Assembly (NCBI RefSeq): GCF_017873215.1
Contig: NZ_JAGGKA010000025.1
Location: forward strand, 1-59,791
Reading direction: 5' to 3'
Source of the DNA: Clostridium tetanomorphum
GTDB taxonomy: Bacteria; Bacillota; Clostridia; Clostridiales; Clostridiaceae
DNA: 59,791 nt
Shown: piece by piece, positions 16,921 to 27,662 of the stretch
How positions within the stretch are numbered: position 1 is the first letter of the stretch
Layout: each line of letters begins with the position of its first letter
Translations under genes and position numbers: made by a program
The notes under the pieces: model-generated
Told to the model about the DNA's origin: nothing
Databases searched by the model: none
What the model saw: only the letters and a program-made list of their open reading frames with translations

Positions 16921-17082
16921 ATGAAAAATAATGTTATTTACGTTGATTTTTACCAGAAGAATAATGGTAAGAAAGGAAATCTATTTAGAAGAATTATAAA
17001 TAGAATTAAGCTGCTATTTCATTTTAGTAAAAATTATTCCACACCTAAGAATGTAATCATTTACAGAAAGAATATTTCTTAA
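16921..17082 (+). CDS. small basic protein, 53 aa, unknown function
   Basis: ATG preceded by AAAGGGTGTG, a good ribosome site. The frame (begins MKNNVIYVDFYQKNNGKKG, ends VIIYRKNIS) is strongly basic with a short central hydrophobic-basic helix (RRIINRIKLLF). TATAAT at 16883-16888 lies upstream and an intrinsic terminator follows 40 bases after the stop, so it looks like a one-gene transcription unit. No domain recognised. Its existence is better supported than its function. Confidence 0.65.
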   Translation: MKNNVIYVDFYQKNNGKKGNLFRRIINRIKLLFHFSKNYSTPKNVIIYRKNIS

Positions 17083-17122
17083 AAATAACATATGTAGTAA
17101 TAAATAAAATTATATTATAAAT

Positions 17123-17152
17123 AAAAGGTGCATAAAATTTATGTACCTTTTT
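17123..17152 (+). terminator. intrinsic terminator after small basic protein gene
   Basis: AAAAGGTGCATAAA pairs with TTTATGTACCTTTT (one G-T wobble), followed by T-rich TTTGGG. Confidence 0.75.
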
Positions 17153-17223
17153 GGGCTGTAGTGATATTCTTTAGTATATAATGATTTAAGATAATATTAT
17201 ATAAAATTTGGAAGGAGAAGATT

Positions 17224-17691
17224 ATGAGAATAGGAATGGGATATGATGTACATAAATTAATAGAGAACAGAAAGCTTATTATTGGTGGAGTAACTATACC
17301 ATATGAAAAAGGATTATTAGGACATTCAGATGCAGATGTGCTAGCTCATGCAATAATGGATAGTTTGTTAGGGGCAGCAGCATTAGGAGATATAGGAAGA
17401 CATTTTCCAGACAATGATTGCAAATATAAAGATATAAGCAGTATTGAGCTTTTAGTAGAGGTCAATAAATTAATCAAAGGCAAATTTTATAAGATTATTA
17501 ACATAGATGCAACAATAATAGCACAGCAGCCTAAAATGGCGCCGTATATTGAAGAGATGAGAAATAATATAGCTAAAGCGTTACAAATATCTTTGGATAT
17601 GATAAATATAAAAGCTACTACAGAGGAGAAGTTAGGATTTACTGGGAGAGGAGAAGGCATAGCGGCTCAGAGTATTTGTCTTATAGAATAA
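17224..17691 (+). CDS. ispF: 2-C-methyl-D-erythritol 2,4-cyclodiphosphate synthase
   Basis: Fifth enzyme of the non-mevalonate (MEP) isoprenoid pathway. The 155-residue length is typical. Motifs: GMGYDVHKL with metal ligands Asp8 and His10, [28 protein letters not shown], and the C-terminal [27 protein letters not shown] lies before the ATG. No other isoprenoid gene is nearby. Confidence 0.97.
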   Translation: MRIGMGYDVHKLIENRKLIIGGVTIPYEKGLLGHSDADVLAHAIMDSLLGAAALGDIGRHFPDNDCKYKDISSIELLVEVNKLIKGKFYKIINIDATIIAQQPKMAPYIEEMRNNIAKALQISLDMINIKATTEEKLGFTGRGEGIAAQSICLIE

Positions 17692-17708
17692 TTAATAATA
17701 TTATAAAA

Positions 17709-17758
17709 TAAGATTTGATATTAGATAAATAAGATTTTATCTTTATTAAATCTTTTTT
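17709..17758 (+). terminator. intrinsic terminator after ispF
   Basis: AAGATTT/AAATCTT outer stem with inner AGATAAA/TTTATCT, then TTTTTTT. Confidence 0.8.
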
Positions 17759-18018
17759 TATTTTATAAATATATTTATATTAATAGATTATTTTATTTAA
17801 TATATAGAGAATTTTAAAAATATTATAAATATTTTCAAAAAACATCTTTACAATTAAACTACATATGATAAAATAATAACATGGTAATAAAATTTTACAA
17901 CCAATGAAAAAAAATATTATGTTAAAAAAAAATTATCAATTCTAAAAGGATTTCAAAATAATATGTAGAATATCATTAAACAATGAACAAATAAATAAAC
18001 TTAAAGGGTGATGTTATT
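17759..18018. other. AT-rich region upstream of the regulator gene
   Basis: Very AT-rich with poly-A tracts (17928-17936) and no reading frame. It presumably holds the promoter of the YheO-type regulator; TTTACA near 17850 is the only promoter-like hint. No clear operator was seen. Confidence 0.3.
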
Positions 18019-18681
18019 ATGAATGATGAACAAATTTTAGCAATGTATATTCCAATTGTGAATTTTATAGGTGATGCATTAGGGGCAAGTTGTGAAGTAG
18101 TATTGCATGACACTAGAAATGCAAGTAATTCAGTTATAGCTATAAAAAATAATAATGTTAGTGGAAGAAAAATAGGAAGTCCATTAACAGATTTAGCGTT
18201 AAAAAAACTAAAAGATGAGAAAAAAAATCCAGAGCAATATATAACTAAATATTCTGGTAAGACAAAAGACGGAAAAATATTAAATTCTTCAACTTATTTT
18301 ATTAGGAATAATGATAATAAAATTATTGGTATGCTTTGTATTAACATAGATGTAACAAAGTTAATAAATTTCAAAAACTTATTTAATGAACTAACAAATG
18401 AATTAATTGGTGAGGGCAAAGAAGATTTTATAGAGGAACAGAATAAAGAATCAGAGAATTTTACTGAGTCCATAGAAGAACTAGTAATGTCTATAATAGA
18501 AAATACATTATTAGAAGTAGATATTCCACCTGAAAGAATGTCTCCTGATGAAAAAATGAATGTAGTACATTCATTAAATGAAAAAGGTGTATTCTTAATA
18601 AAGGGTGCTATAGGAGATGTTGCCAAGCAGTTAAAGACATCTGAGAATACTATTTATAGATATTTAAATAAGAAAGACTAG
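18019..18681 (+). CDS. YheO-type PAS/HTH transcriptional regulator
   Basis: The 220-residue protein has the two-part layout of YheO/DauR-like regulators. An N-terminal PAS-like sensor (YIPIVNFIGDALGASCEVVL ... GMLCINIDVT, about 10-115) is followed by an acidic linker and a C-terminal HTH_22 domain (FLIKGAIGDVAKQLKTSENT, about 192-211). Relatives control amino acid utilisation and commonly neighbour RidA genes. Here it directly precedes ridA, an NSS transporter and tyrosine phenol-lyase, so it is the likely regulator of that cluster (inference). GGGTGATG precedes the ATG. Confidence 0.85.
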   Translation: MNDEQILAMYIPIVNFIGDALGASCEVVLHDTRNASNSVIAIKNNNVSGRKIGSPLTDLALKKLKDEKKNPEQYITKYSGKTKDGKILNSSTYFIRNNDNKIIGMLCINIDVTKLINFKNLFNELTNELIGEGKEDFIEEQNKESENFTESIEELVMSIIENTLLEVDIPPERMSPDEKMNVVHSLNEKGVFLIKGAIGDVAKQLKTSENTIYRYLNKKD

Positions 18682-18689
18682 TAAGTATA

Positions 18690-18712
18690 AATTGTCCCTT
18701 ATAGGGACAATT
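18690..18712. terminator. hairpin after the regulator gene
   Basis: AATTGTCCC / GGGACAATT, a perfect 9-bp stem with a 5-base loop starting 9 bases after the stop codon. The tail (CTATATAC) is not a T-run, so it may be a weak terminator or an operator. Confidence 0.5.
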
Positions 18713-18793
18713 CTATATACAAAACTATTAAGATTACTTGACTACATTGGGGAATTTTAAAGTGTAGATAAGCATTGAAAGGGGGTGGGGAGA

Positions 18794-19177
18794 ATGAAAA
18801 AGGTTATAAATACAGAATTGGCACCAAAGGCTATAGGACCATATTCACAAGCCATAATGATAGGAAATTTCTTGTTTACATCTGGTCAAATTCCAATAGA
18901 TCCTAAAACGGGAGATTTAGTTTATGGGGATGATGTAATAGTAACACAAACACATCAATGTATGAGGAATATTGAGAATATACTGGAATGTGAGAAAATG
19001 ACATTTGGCAATGTAATAAAAACCACAATTTTTATTACAGACATGAATAATTTTAATAAAGTTAATAGTGCTTATGCTGAATATTGTGGGAAAACGTTTC
19101 CAGCTAGATCTTGTGTAGAAATAAGTAAACTTCCTAGGGGAGCTTTAGTTGAAGTTGAAGTAATTGCTTGCAAATAA
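18794..19177 (+). CDS. RidA family enamine/imine deaminase (copy 1)
   Basis: Hydrolyses reactive 2-aminoacrylate and related imines. The 127-residue protein has the family pattern: [39 protein letters not shown], and PARSCVE with the key Arg and Cys, followed by Glu in GALVEVEVIA. The start at 18794 matches that of the second copy at 22631; a GTG nine bases upstream is less likely. The copies are clearly alike but diverged. Its place beside tyrosine phenol-lyase fits detoxification of the enamine released by beta-elimination. Confidence 0.93.
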   Translation: MKKVINTELAPKAIGPYSQAIMIGNFLFTSGQIPIDPKTGDLVYGDDVIVTQTHQCMRNIENILECEKMTFGNVIKTTIFITDMNNFNKVNSAYAEYCGKTFPARSCVEISKLPRGALVEVEVIACK

Positions 19178-19472
19178 TGATATATGGTCATTTGATATTT
19201 ATAATTTAGGGGGAAAATTAGTAGTTAATTAAGAATTATGATTCGTAGTCAATTAATAATTATCATAGGACTATAATACTAGCGTACTTAATAAATTTAA
19301 ATTAAGGGACAAGTATTAGTTCTCATTCAACCAAATAGTTGAATTTTTAATAGTTTATTTAATTATTAAAGGGATGATTATAGAGAGGTATTGACTGTAA
19401 GAGAGAGAAATAATGCTTACCCGCAAGTATTTGTAAAATAGAGTACATTTTAAAAATAGCGGGAGGTAACAA
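19178..19472. other. 295-base leader/intergenic region before NSS transporter 1
   Basis: Contains a short terminator-like hairpin, ATTCAAC/GTTGAAT with TTTTT (19325-19348), about 125 bases before the transporter start. A TTGACT occurs at 19391 without a clear -10 box. The hairpin may end the ridA transcript or act as an attenuator. No known riboswitch or T-box was recognised. Confidence 0.4.
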
Positions 19473-20822
19473 ATGAGTGGTAATGATTTGCAAAGAAATA
19501 CAAATATCGAAATAGAACAACGTGAAACCTTTAACAGTAAATATGGATTCATTCTTGCATGTATAGGTTCAGCAATGGGGCTAGCTAATATATGGATGTT
19601 TCCGTGGAGACTTGGAGCTTACGGAGGAGCAGCGTTTTTAATTCCTTATCTTATATTCTTATATGGTTTTTCTACGTTTGGTCTTATGGGAGAGTTTGCT
19701 TTTGGAAGAAAAATGAGAAAAGGCCCTGTAGGTGCATTTGAAAAGGCTTTCAAAAGCAAGGGTAAAAAGCATGGGGCAAAAGTTGGAGCTATTCCAGTTA
19801 TAGGTCTTACAGGTGTATTAACTTTTTACTGTGTTGTTATTGGATGGATATTGAAATATTTTACATTAGCAGTTATGGGACAGTTTAGAACTATGGACGT
19901 TGATAACTATTTTACAGTATTTTCAGCCAGCTCTAGTGCTATACCATGGAATATGGCCGGTATTATTATAACAGGATTAATAGTAAGCCTTGGTATACAA
20001 AATGGGATTGAAAAAGCCAATAAATACATGATGACTACTTTTTATATAGTAGTATTTATAATAATGTTTAGAGCATTGACTTTACCAGGAGCTATGGAAG
20101 GGGTAAAATTTTTACTTGTACCCAAATGGGAAGAGTTATTTCATATAAAAACTTGGATTATGGCATTAGGAATGACATTTTTTACCTTAAGCCTTGGTGG
20201 AGCAGGTATGGTTATATATGGAAGTTACTTAAAGGATGGAGAAGATGTTCCTGACATTACTAGAAAAACTGCAATATTTGATTTACTAGCATCACTTATG
20301 TCAGCATTATTTACAATTCCAGCAGCTTTTGCCTTTGGATTAGATCCAGGTGCAGGGCCTAAACTTTTATTTATGACATTACCTAAGGTGTTTAATAGTA
20401 TGCCAGGTGGATATATATTTGGAATATTATTCTTTATGTGTGTTGTATTTGCGGCTATAAGTTCTTCCATAAATATGATAGAAGTACCAGTAGAAGCGTT
20501 AATAGATAGACTTAAGTTCAGCAGAAGCAAAAGTATATTAGTTATATGTATTATTTGTGCAGCTATAGGAGCGCCATTAAACCTAGATGCAGCTTTATTT
20601 GGAAAATTTGCAGATCTATTTTCGGTGCAGATATTCCCATGTGGCGCTATATTGTGCGCCATAACAATGTATTGGATATATGGTGCGGATAAAGCAAGGG
20701 AAGATATAAATGCTGGAGCGGTAAAACCTTTAGGAAAATGGTTTGAACCTTTTATGAAGTATGTGTTTACACCAGTTTCAGCAATAATAGTTTTTGCAGG
20801 ATTTGTTTTAGGTGGCTTTTAG
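19473..20822 (+). CDS. sodium-dependent NSS-family amino acid transporter 1
   Basis: A 449-residue membrane protein of the neurotransmitter:sodium symporter (SNF/LeuT) family with about 11 hydrophobic segments. The first-helix signature reads GLANIWMFPWRLGAYGGAAF, where LeuT-like proteins have GLGNxWRFPY; the Arg of the extracellular gate is Met here. Since it lies just before tyrosine phenol-lyase, tyrosine import is the natural guess (inference). GGGAGG precedes the ATG. No MetS-like small subunit gene follows it, unlike transporter 2. Confidence 0.9.
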   Translation: MSGNDLQRNTNIEIEQRETFNSKYGFILACIGSAMGLANIWMFPWRLGAYGGAAFLIPYLIFLYGFSTFGLMGEFAFGRKMRKGPVGAFEKAFKSKGKKHGAKVGAIPVIGLTGVLTFYCVVIGWILKYFTLAVMGQFRTMDVDNYFTVFSASSSAIPWNMAGIIITGLIVSLGIQNGIEKANKYMMTTFYIVVFIIMFRALTLPGAMEGVKFLLVPKWEELFHIKTWIMALGMTFFTLSLGGAGMVIYGSYLKDGEDVPDITRKTAIFDLLASLMSALFTIPAAFAFGLDPGAGPKLLFMTLPKVFNSMPGGYIFGILFFMCVVFAAISSSINMIEVPVEALIDRLKFSRSKSILVICIICAAIGAPLNLDAALFGKFADLFSVQIFPCGAILCAITMYWIYGADKAREDINAGAVKPLGKWFEPFMKYVFTPVSAIIVFAGFVLGGF

Positions 20823-20867
20823 ATTAAATATTTTAATTTCAAATTTTGAAGGAGCAGTTTAGCACAG

Positions 20868-20890
20868 TATAGTGAAAAATTATCACTATA
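20868..20890. terminator. hairpin between transporter 1 and tyrosine phenol-lyase
   Basis: TATAGTGA/TCACTATA, a perfect 8-bp stem with a 7-base loop, followed by TAAAAAATTTTTTATT. It could attenuate read-through and allow separate expression of the lyase gene, whose leader extends about 165 bases further. Confidence 0.5.
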
Positions 20891-21034
20891 TAAAAAATTT
20901 TTTATTAAAAAGAAGGAATATTTAAAAAATAGTAGAATATATAAAATATAGAGAAAATAAAAATAATTCAAATGATATTAAAGCTTTAATTAAGCTCTAA
21001 TAATATAAAAACATATATAATATAAAAATAATAA

Positions 21035-22438
<1,404 letters not shown>

Positions 22439-22457
22439 TATCTTTTATATTTAATTA

Positions 22458-22493
22458 GGAAGCTTCATGAAATAAGATGGAGCTTCCATTTTA
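22458..22493 (+). terminator. terminator-like hairpin after tyrosine phenol-lyase
   Basis: GGAAGCTTCAT pairs with ATGGAGCTTCC (one wobble), followed by ATTTTAAATT. Confidence 0.7.
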
Positions 22494-22630
22494 AATTAAT
22501 TTATGGTAAAAATTTATATATTTTCATATATATGTTGAAGAAAAAGGTTAATATATAAATTTGGTTTTATAAAAAAGGTATTAATAATTTTTTATAGAAA
22601 TAACATAAGTATATAAGGAGGTAATTTAAA

Positions 22631-23014
22631 ATGAAAAAAATTATAAGTACAGAATTAGCACCAAAGGCAATAGGCCCATATTCACAAGGTATAGCGATAG
22701 GAGATTTAATATTTGTGTCCGGACAAATTCCTGTAGATCCTAAAACTGGTGAGTTAGTTACTGGTGAAGATGTAATTGTAGCTCAGACTCATCAATCATT
22801 AAATAACATTAAAAACATATTAGAATCTCAAGGGATGGGATTTGAAAATGTAATAAAAACTACTGTTTTTATTACAGATATTAATGATTTTAATAAAGTA
22901 AATAGTGTATATGCAGAATACTTTAAAGAACCTTATCCAGCAAGATCTTGTGTTCAAGTAGCAAAACTTCCTAAAGGAGCTTTAGTAGAAATTGAAATAA
23001 TTGCTCATAAATAA
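22631..23014 (+). CDS. RidA family enamine/imine deaminase (copy 2)
   Basis: 127 residues, same length and plan as the copy at 18794: [46 protein letters not shown] and ALVEIEIIA. The active-site Arg, Cys and Glu are kept. Many positions differ between the copies, so the duplication is not recent. It has a strong AAGGAGG site. It sits between tyrosine phenol-lyase and NSS transporter 2 and would clear 2-aminoacrylate made by the lyase. Confidence 0.94.
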   Translation: MKKIISTELAPKAIGPYSQGIAIGDLIFVSGQIPVDPKTGELVTGEDVIVAQTHQSLNNIKNILESQGMGFENVIKTTVFITDINDFNKVNSVYAEYFKEPYPARSCVQVAKLPKGALVEIEIIAHK

Positions 23015-23033
23015 TTTTATAATAACGTTATAT

Positions 23034-23085
23034 AATGGCGATTGCAAAGTTATAAATTTTTTAATTTATTTTTGCAATCGCCATT
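23034..23085. terminator. 15-bp inverted repeat between ridA copy 2 and NSS transporter 2
   Basis: AATGGCGATTGCAAA (23034-23048) is perfectly inverted at 23071-23085, with an AT-rich 22-base loop. The tail is AT-rich but not a pure T-run. The loop TTTTTTAATTTATTT could add T-rich character. Terminator or regulatory hairpin. Confidence 0.55.
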
Positions 23086-23136
23086 AATTATAGTATATAT
23101 TAAATATAGTATTATAATATAGAAGGGAGAAAATAG

Positions 23137-24645
23137 ATGGCAAATGACAACAGGGATCAATGGGGATCTAGATTTGGTTTTATTATGGCAACCATAGGTG
23201 CGGCAATAGGATTAGGAAACCTTTGGCGATTCCCTTTTATGGCATATCAAAATGGAGGAGGAGCATTTTTATTACCTTATTTTGTAGCAGTATTAACAGC
23301 GGGGATTCCCTTAATGATTCTTGAATTTGGATTCGGAAGTAAGATGAAAGGAGCAAGTACTTTAGCTTTTGCAAAGTTAGGTAAAAGGTGGGAATGGTTA
23401 GGGTGGTGGCCAGTTATGATTCCTCTTATAGTAGTAACATTTTACTCTGTTATAATAGCTTGGAGTATAAATTATTTTATATTATCTTTTGGTGGAGGAT
23501 GGGGAAGCAATCCCAATAAATTTTTTAGTGAAGAATTTTTAAGAGTTAGTAATGGTCCTTGGAATTTTGTTGGTATAAGGTGGAATATAGCTATTGCAGT
23601 AATGTTAGTATGGTTTTTAAATTATTACATAACTAAAAAAGGAATATCATCTGGAATAGAAAGAGCTTGCAAAATAATAACACCAACTTTAGCAGTTTTA
23701 ATGATTTTAATGACAATTAGAGGATTAACTTTACCAGGAGCAGCTAATGGACTGAATTGGTTTTTAAAACCTGATTTTACTAAGATAGCTAATGGAAAGG
23801 TGTGGATAGCCGCTTATGCGCAAGTATTTTTTTCTACTACATTAGCAGTAGGAGTTATGACAGCATATGCAAGTTATCTGCCACCTAAGTCAGATATAGT
23901 TAATAATGCATTTATTACAGTTTTTTCAAATGCTAGTTTTGATTTTATGGCTGGATTATGTGTATTCAGTATTTTAGGATATGCTGCATATGCTTCAAAT
24001 CTTCCTATAGATAAGATTGTTGCAGCAGGACCTGGAATAGCTTTCATAGCTTTTCCTAATGCTATAAATCTGATGCCAGGAGGAATTATAATAAGATCCT
24101 TAATAGGAGCAATATTTTTCTTTTGTTTAATAATAGCTGGAATATCTTCAAGTATATCTATGGTTGAAGCTTTTGCATCAGCAGCTTTAGATAAGTATAA
24201 TTTATCAAGAGAAAAGATGATAAGAAGAATCTGCTTACCTGGATTTATTGCTAGTATGTTATTTTCAACTTGCTCAGGAATACATATACTTGATATAGTT
24301 GATCATTTTGTATCTAATTATGGCATAGCTTTAATAGGATTAGTTGAAGTCATAGTATTAGGTTATGTATATAAAACAGAGAGAATGAGAAGAGAAGTAA
24401 ATGAATATTCTGATATTAAAATAGGAGTTTGGTGGGACTTTTTAATAAGATATATAACTCCTATTTTATTAGGGTATATGAGCATTGATAATATTATTAC
24501 AGAATTTAAGGCTCCCTATGGGGGATATACAATGAGTTCTTTGATTGTATTTGGTTGGTCTATTGCTATAGGGATACTTATAATGGGAATATATTTGAGT
24601 AGAAAACCTTGGCCGGATGAAAATATTCTTAAAATTAATAGCTAA
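23137..24645 (+). CDS. sodium-dependent NSS-family amino acid transporter 2 (MetP-like)
   Basis: A 502-residue member of the NSS family with 12 predicted membrane helices. Its first-helix signature is canonical (GLGNLWRFPF, then NGGGAFLLPY), so the gate Arg is kept, unlike transporter 1. A 35-residue single-helix MetS-type subunit gene follows after 41 bases, as in MetPS transporters for methionine/alanine. The neighbourhood would suit tyrosine or other amino acid uptake for fermentation; the substrate is inference. GAAGGGAG precedes the ATG. Confidence 0.92.
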   Translation: MANDNRDQWGSRFGFIMATIGAAIGLGNLWRFPFMAYQNGGGAFLLPYFVAVLTAGIPLMILEFGFGSKMKGASTLAFAKLGKRWEWLGWWPVMIPLIVVTFYSVIIAWSINYFILSFGGGWGSNPNKFFSEEFLRVSNGPWNFVGIRWNIAIAVMLVWFLNYYITKKGISSGIERACKIITPTLAVLMILMTIRGLTLPGAANGLNWFLKPDFTKIANGKVWIAAYAQVFFSTTLAVGVMTAYASYLPPKSDIVNNAFITVFSNASFDFMAGLCVFSILGYAAYASNLPIDKIVAAGPGIAFIAFPNAINLMPGGIIIRSLIGAIFFFCLIIAGISSSISMVEAFASAALDKYNLSREKMIRRICLPGFIASMLFSTCSGIHILDIVDHFVSNYGIALIGLVEVIVLGYVYKTERMRREVNEYSDIKIGVWWDFLIRYITPILLGYMSIDNIITEFKAPYGGYTMSSLIVFGWSIAIGILIMGIYLSRKPWPDENILKINS

Positions 24646-24686
24646 CTCTAAGATTTTCTAGCAAAAAGTTAGAAAGGAGAGTAATT

Positions 24687-24794
24687 ATGGAGACAAGTTC
24701 CATTACAATGCTGATTTTTGGTATTATATTACTTTATGGTGGATTAGCATATTTTATTTATAGGGCTATTAAAGCTGAAAAAGAGAAAAATTAA
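24687..24794 (+). CDS. MetS-type NSS transporter small subunit, 35 aa
   Basis: A short gene with an excellent site (GAAAGGAGAG, then ATG). It encodes one membrane helix (MLIFGIILLYGGLAYFIYRA, about 8-27) followed by a charged tail (KAEKEKN). This is the size and plan of MetS small subunits that pair with NSS transporters; in Corynebacterium MetS is required for MetP activity. It follows transporter 2 by 41 bases and its stop codon overlaps a terminator hairpin, so it closes that operon. Confidence 0.88.
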   Translation: METSSITMLIFGIILLYGGLAYFIYRAIKAEKEKN

Positions 24795-24822
24795 AGGCAG
24801 GATGATGAATTACCTGCTTTTA
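24791..24822 (+). terminator. terminator closing the transporter 2 operon
   Basis: TTAAAGGCAGG pairs with CCTGCTTTTAA (one bulge) and overlaps the stop codon of the small subunit gene. A modest T-tail follows. Confidence 0.7.
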
Positions 24823-24839
24823 ATTATGTTTTAAAGAAA

Positions 24840-25601
24840 CTATATTTTAGAGGCTTCTTCAGTTTTAATTGAATTTTCTACTAATTTATTTATTGTAGTT
24901 AGTTCATCTTGGTTTAGATATCTCCATTTACCTACAGGCAAATTATCTAACGTAACATTCATAATTCTAATTCTTTTTAACTTAGTAACTTTATATCCAA
25001 GAGTTTCGCACATTCTTCTGATTTGTCTGTTTAATCCTTGGGTAAGTATTATTCTAAATACATATTTACCTTCTTTATATACTTTACATGGTTTAGTTAC
25101 AGTATTGAGTATTTTAATGCCGGAGGACATTTTTTTTATAAATTCATTTGTTATAGGATTATCTACAGTTACGATGTATTCTTTTTCATGATTATTTCCA
25201 GCTCTTAAGATTTTGTTAACTATATCACCATCATTTGTCAAGAATATAAGCCCTTCAGAATCTTTATCAAGTCTTCCTATATGAAATATTCTTTTGGGAT
25301 AATTTATAAAATCGATAATATTATTTTTTACTTTTCTTTCAGTCGTACAAATTATACCTACAGGTTTATTTAATGCCATGTATACTAGTTTAGGCTTTTT
25401 ACTTATAATTTTCCCATTTAATTTAACTTCATCTCCAGGATGCACTTTTGAACCGGCAATTGCCACGGTACCATTTATTGTTACTGTACCATTTGATATT
25501 AGTTTGTCAGCTTCACGCCTAGAACAAAGGCCTTTTTCGCTAATAAATTTATTAATTCTTATAGAATTTTTATTATTATCATCATTAAGGTTATTATTCA
25601 T
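24840..25601 (-). CDS. rluF: 23S rRNA pseudouridine synthase, RluF-type
   Basis: Converts a uridine in 23S rRNA (U2604 in E. coli) to pseudouridine. The protein has an N-terminal S4 RNA-binding domain ([20 protein letters not shown]), then the RsuA/RluB/E/F catalytic domain with [17 protein letters not shown] (catalytic Asp) and [14 protein letters not shown]. An ATG six codons upstream (25619) has no ribosome site; the one at 25601 has GAGG at a long 12-base distance, so the start is not fully certain. The gene runs against the tyrosine cluster. Confidence 0.9.
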   Translation of the reverse strand: MNNNLNDDNNKNSIRINKFISEKGLCSRREADKLISNGTVTINGTVAIAGSKVHPGDEVKLNGKIISKKPKLVYMALNKPVGIICTTERKVKNNIIDFINYPKRIFHIGRLDKDSEGLIFLTNDGDIVNKILRAGNNHEKEYIVTVDNPITNEFIKKMSSGIKILNTVTKPCKVYKEGKYVFRIILTQGLNRQIRRMCETLGYKVTKLKRIRIMNVTLDNLPVGKWRYLNQDELTTINKLVENSIKTEEASKI

Positions 25602-25658
25602 ATAGTATTGAGACCTCATTTCTACATAAGTTTAATTTTTAACATTTTTATATTTTAG

Positions 25659-26978
25659 TTATTTGATAGATTTTTTATCTATTACAAAATAGAAAGTTGA
25701 GCCATTTAAAGCAATACTTTTTACTCCATATTCAAAGTTATGAAGCTTTAATATTTCACTACATATAGGCAATCCTAAACCCATTCCACCACTTTTAGAA
25801 TGTTTATAATATCTATTCCATATTTCATCTAACATTTTTTCTTCTATACCAAAACCATTGTCTTTAACGGACACTATTATGTCATCATTATTGTATTTTG
25901 AGGATATTTCTATAATTGAATTCACAGTACTGAATTTTATTGCATTGTCTATAAAATTATATAATACTCTTTCTAAGGCAACTTTATCTGCGTATACATA
26001 AATTTCCTTATTATCAATTTGAAAGTTTAGATTCATTATAATATTTTTATTTTGAGCTTTATAAATAAATTTATTTATACAAGAAGATAGGAATGTATAA
26101 AGACTAAAATAACTTTTATCTAATTTATAAGCTCCCTCTTGAAGTTTAGACAATTCAAGTATATCTAATACCAACACATTAAGTTTATCAACTTCTTCTA
26201 TAATTTCTTTAGAATATTTTTTTGACTCATCAGCATCTATTAATCCATCTATTATAGCTTCACTATAATTTCTTATGATACTTAATGGAGTTTTAAAGTC
26301 ATGAGAAACATTAGCAATAAAGTCTCTTTGCATAGAATGTTTTTTTTCTAACTTAGAAGCCATATTTTTAAGACTGAAAGATAGATCTTCCATTTCATCT
26401 TTTGTAGAGATATCTATATAGATATTAAAATTTCCATTTGCTATTTCATTTGAAGCTTGTTGTAGCTTTAAAATTGGGTAAGTAAATTTTTTTCCCATGT
26501 ATGATATAAATGGAATACATAAAATCATAGCTAATAAAAATATAGATATTAATATTATATATACTACTTTTAAATATTCGGAGATAGCTTTACTGTTTTC
26601 AAAGATAACTATTTTACCTATATCTGTATCTAATTTGTAATATAGAAATTCTTCATTCATTGGATTTTTAAATTTGCCTTTCTCATTTAACGTATCAATA
26701 CCTTTAGTATGGAGAAATGACATTACCCCCATTTTACCTCTACCTATAATAGATACATTGCCATTATTTATAATAAATCCATTGGCATCGAGATCTTTAT
26801 AAGGTACATTATCTTTTATTGATTCATATACACTTGTGCATTTATTTTTTAATCCATTATATTGCTGTGATACATAAAATTTTGATAAGAAAATGCTACT
26901 TCCTAAAAAGCATAGAAAGACTAAGATAGATATTATTAAAAAGAAACTTTTGATAAGTTTTTTTGTTATTTTTCCCAT
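25659..26978 (-). CDS. membrane sensor histidine kinase
   Basis: 439 residues. TM1 spans about 10-32, followed by a roughly 105-residue extracellular sensor, TM2 (about 138-160), a HAMP linker (161-212), HisKA with the phosphorylated His226 in NVSHDFKTPLS, and an HATPase domain with the N box (NFIDNAIKF), the G1 box (VKDNGFGIE) and GGMGLGLPI. It lies 21 bases after its response regulator and is co-transcribed. The sensor part is not recognised. The signal is unknown. Confidence 0.93.
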   Translation of the reverse strand: MGKITKKLIKSFFLIISILVFLCFLGSSIFLSKFYVSQQYNGLKNKCTSVYESIKDNVPYKDLDANGFIINNGNVSIIGRGKMGVMSFLHTKGIDTLNEKGKFKNPMNEEFLYYKLDTDIGKIVIFENSKAISEYLKVVYIILISIFLLAMILCIPFISYMGKKFTYPILKLQQASNEIANGNFNIYIDISTKDEMEDLSFSLKNMASKLEKKHSMQRDFIANVSHDFKTPLSIIRNYSEAIIDGLIDADESKKYSKEIIEEVDKLNVLVLDILELSKLQEGAYKLDKSYFSLYTFLSSCINKFIYKAQNKNIIMNLNFQIDNKEIYVYADKVALERVLYNFIDNAIKFSTVNSIIEISSKYNNDDIIVSVKDNGFGIEEKMLDEIWNRYYKHSKSGGMGLGLPICSEILKLHNFEYGVKSIALNGSTFYFVIDKKSIK

Positions 26979-26999
26979 ATCAAATTTCCTCCAAGAGTT

Positions 27000-27662
27000 T
27001 TATATTTCTAATTTGTATCCTACACCCCATACAGTTTTTATATGTTTTTCACAAAAGTTTATTTTCTCTCTTAGATTTTTAATATGAGTATCTACTGTTC
27101 TAGTATCTCCAGAAAAATCATAACCCCATACTTTATCTAGAAGTTGAGTACGATTAAATACCTGAGAAGGATTTTTACATAAAAACAATAATAAATCGAA
27201 TTCTTTTGGAGTTAAGTTTACAATTTTTTTATTCTCTAACACTTCTCTTTGATCTTCGTTTATAGTCATATTATCGAAATTTAAAGAATTATTCTTAGGA
27301 CAATAAGAATTCATACGTAAGTTGACTCTTAAAACTAATTCCCTCATACTTAAAGGTTTAACCATATAGTCATCTGCTCCAAGTTCAAGACCAAAGATTC
27401 TATCTTCCTCATCACCTCTTGCAGTAGTTAAGATTACAGGGGTATTAGAAGTAGATTTTATTTTTTTTAATAAAGACCAGCCATCTTTCTTAGGCATCAT
27501 TACATCTAGTATTATTAAATCAAAAGTATTTTCCTCTATATAACATTCTCCTTCTTTTCCATCATATGCAGTAAAAATTTCATAACCCTCTTTTTTAAAA
27601 TATAAAGTCATTATGTCTGATAATTTCTTTTCATCCTCAATTATAAGAATTTTCCTTTTCAT
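27000..27662 (-). CDS. OmpR/PhoB-family response regulator
   Basis: 220 residues. The receiver domain carries the acidic pocket (Glu9-Asp10), phospho-Asp53 in LIILDVMMPKKDG, the switch Thr and Lys in VKPLS. The winged-helix DNA-binding domain contains LTPKEFDLLLFL and TVDTHIKNLREKI. First gene of a two-gene operon with the kinase. Divergent from the glucosaminidase gene at 27827, which is a reasonable target candidate because it shares the intergenic region (inference). Confidence 0.94.
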   Translation of the reverse strand: MKRKILIIEDEKKLSDIMTLYFKKEGYEIFTAYDGKEGECYIEENTFDLIILDVMMPKKDGWSLLKKIKSTSNTPVILTTARGDEEDRIFGLELGADDYMVKPLSMRELVLRVNLRMNSYCPKNNSLNFDNMTINEDQREVLENKKIVNLTPKEFDLLLFLCKNPSQVFNRTQLLDKVWGYDFSGDTRTVDTHIKNLREKINFCEKHIKTVWGVGYKLEI

